Shown: positions 5,940-6,355 of the stretch, one piece after another | Position numbering within the stretch: position 1 is the first letter of the stretch | Layout: each line of letters opens with the position of its first letter | Assembly: GCA_022360595.1 (NCBI GenBank) | Contig: JAKSCN010000195.1 | Location: forward strand, 1-6,355 | Length of the DNA stretch: 6,355 nt | DNA from: Chromatiales bacterium | Lineage (GTDB): Bacteria; Pseudomonadota; Gammaproteobacteria; Chromatiales; Chromatiaceae | Direction of reading: 5' to 3' | The notes under the pieces: generated by a model | Databases searched by the model: none | What the model was told of the DNA's origin: nothing | What the model saw: the letters and a program-made list of their open reading frames with translations, nothing else | Translations under genes and position numbers: made by a program

Positions 5940-6355
5940 ATGTCACAAATAGAGCTGGTCTGGATTTTGAAGTCCCTACTCCTGCCGCCCGGCGGGCTAA
6001 TTCTGTTACTACTGTTGGGACTGCTCCTCAGCGCTCGGCTGATCGGAAAATTCTTAATTTTCATGACGCTTGTCATGCTTTATCTGCTCAGCACGCCTTT
6101 CGCCGCCCAACAACTGGCCGGAGAGCTGGAGCAGCAGGTGGCGCCTATCGATACCCAAGCGCCGGAGATTCGCCAGGCCCAAGCCATTCTGGTACTCGGG
6201 GGCGGTCGTTACACCAATGCCCCGGAGTACGGCAGCGACACCGTCGGCCCGATGCTGCTGGAACGTCTGCGCTTTGCCGCCAGGCTCTCCCGGGAGACAG
6301 GCTTACCGATTATTCGCAGCGGTGGCAGTGACCCACGTAAAGGCCAGCCAGAGGC
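5940..6355 (+). CDS. YdcF/ElyC-like DUF218 membrane protein (5' part)
   Basis: An open frame begins with the ATG at 5940 and continues without a stop to the window end, giving 138 complete codons. An AAGAG at 5925-5929, 10 nt upstream, is a plausible ribosome site. Residues about 14-31 and 36-54 are strongly hydrophobic and form two membrane segments. A short helix (55-80) follows, then the start of a DUF218 domain: AILVLGGGRYTNAPEYG (82-98), a helix with RLRFAARLSRETG (109-121), and LPIIRSGGSDPR (122-133). The two-segment membrane anchor plus VLGGG and SGG motifs resemble E. coli ElyC (YcbC), which is tied to undecaprenyl-phosphate and peptidoglycan homeostasis at low temperature. Related YdcF and SanA proteins share the fold, so no specific activity is claimed. 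It lies 21 bp after lipA with no terminator, so co-transcription is likely. The C-terminal half lies outside the window. Confidence 0.85.
   Translation, partial: MSQIELVWILKSLLLPPGGLILLLLLGLLLSARLIGKFLIFMTLVMLYLLSTPFAAQQLAGELEQQVAPIDTQAPEIRQAQAILVLGGGRYTNAPEYGSDTVGPMLLERLRFAARLSRETGLPIIRSGGSDPRKGQPE

Noticed and set aside
5981..5996. GC-rich partial palindrome CCGCCCGGCGGG near the start of the elyC-like gene
   Set aside because: It falls within codons for Leu-Pro-Pro-Gly-Gly before the first membrane segment, has no T-tract, and is explained by coding sequence.
1..6355. A novel defence, mobile or biosynthetic system
   Set aside because: All eight genes fall into known housekeeping families in a largely conserved order. 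No repeats with array structure, no integrase or transposase and no unassigned gene were found.

Overview
The window carries a conserved gammaproteobacterial chromosomal block for cell-wall elongation and lipoate metabolism, with all genes on the + strand: rodA (3' part) - mltB - rlpA - dacA - ybeD - lipB - lipA - a ydcF/elyC-like gene (5' part). The order rodA-rlpA-dacA-ybeD-lipB-lipA is familiar from Escherichia coli and Pseudomonas. A lytic transglycosylase of the MltB family between rodA and rlpA recalls Pseudomonas-type genomes. Moderately GC-rich DNA, gammaproteobacterium-like proteins and an ElyC-like gene after lipA suggest a free-living or symbiotic gammaproteobacterium outside the Enterobacteriaceae. 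A Chromatiales-like sulfur oxidiser is a guess from general impression only; there is no rRNA or other marker here.

Layout. Positions 1-2608 hold the end of rodA (glycan polymerase), mltB and rlpA (two lytic transglycosylases). They are packed almost without gaps: 11 bp between rodA and the preferred mltB start, and a one-base overlap of the mltB stop with the rlpA start. Positions 2609-2771 are the only sizeable intergenic stretch. It contains a plausible sigma70 promoter, a perfect 7-bp stem-loop placed at the predicted transcript start, a second small inverted repeat, a 15-codon mini-ORF and the dacA ribosome site. dacA (2772-3917) encodes a PBP5/6-like D-Ala-D-Ala carboxypeptidase. A second, AT-rich gap (3918-3984) has a candidate promoter for the downstream set ybeD-lipB-lipA. 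After lipA, 21 bp downstream, an open frame runs off the window end. It has two N-terminal membrane segments and the start of a DUF218 (YdcF/ElyC) domain.

How they work together. RodA polymerises glycan strands from lipid II during elongation. The carboxypeptidase trims pentapeptides, and the two transglycosylases cut glycan strands, RlpA probably those stripped of stem peptides. LipB moves octanoyl groups from acyl carrier protein to lipoyl domains, and LipA inserts the sulfurs. YbeD is a small conserved protein of uncertain, probably regulatory, role. An ElyC-like protein would return the theme to envelope and undecaprenyl-phosphate homeostasis.

I see no mobile element with coding capacity, no CRISPR, no RNA gene and no evident novel multi-gene system. 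Every gene belongs to a known family. The points most worth a second look are the structured dacA leader, the absence of a lipobox in the MltB homologue, and the intact RlpA active site.
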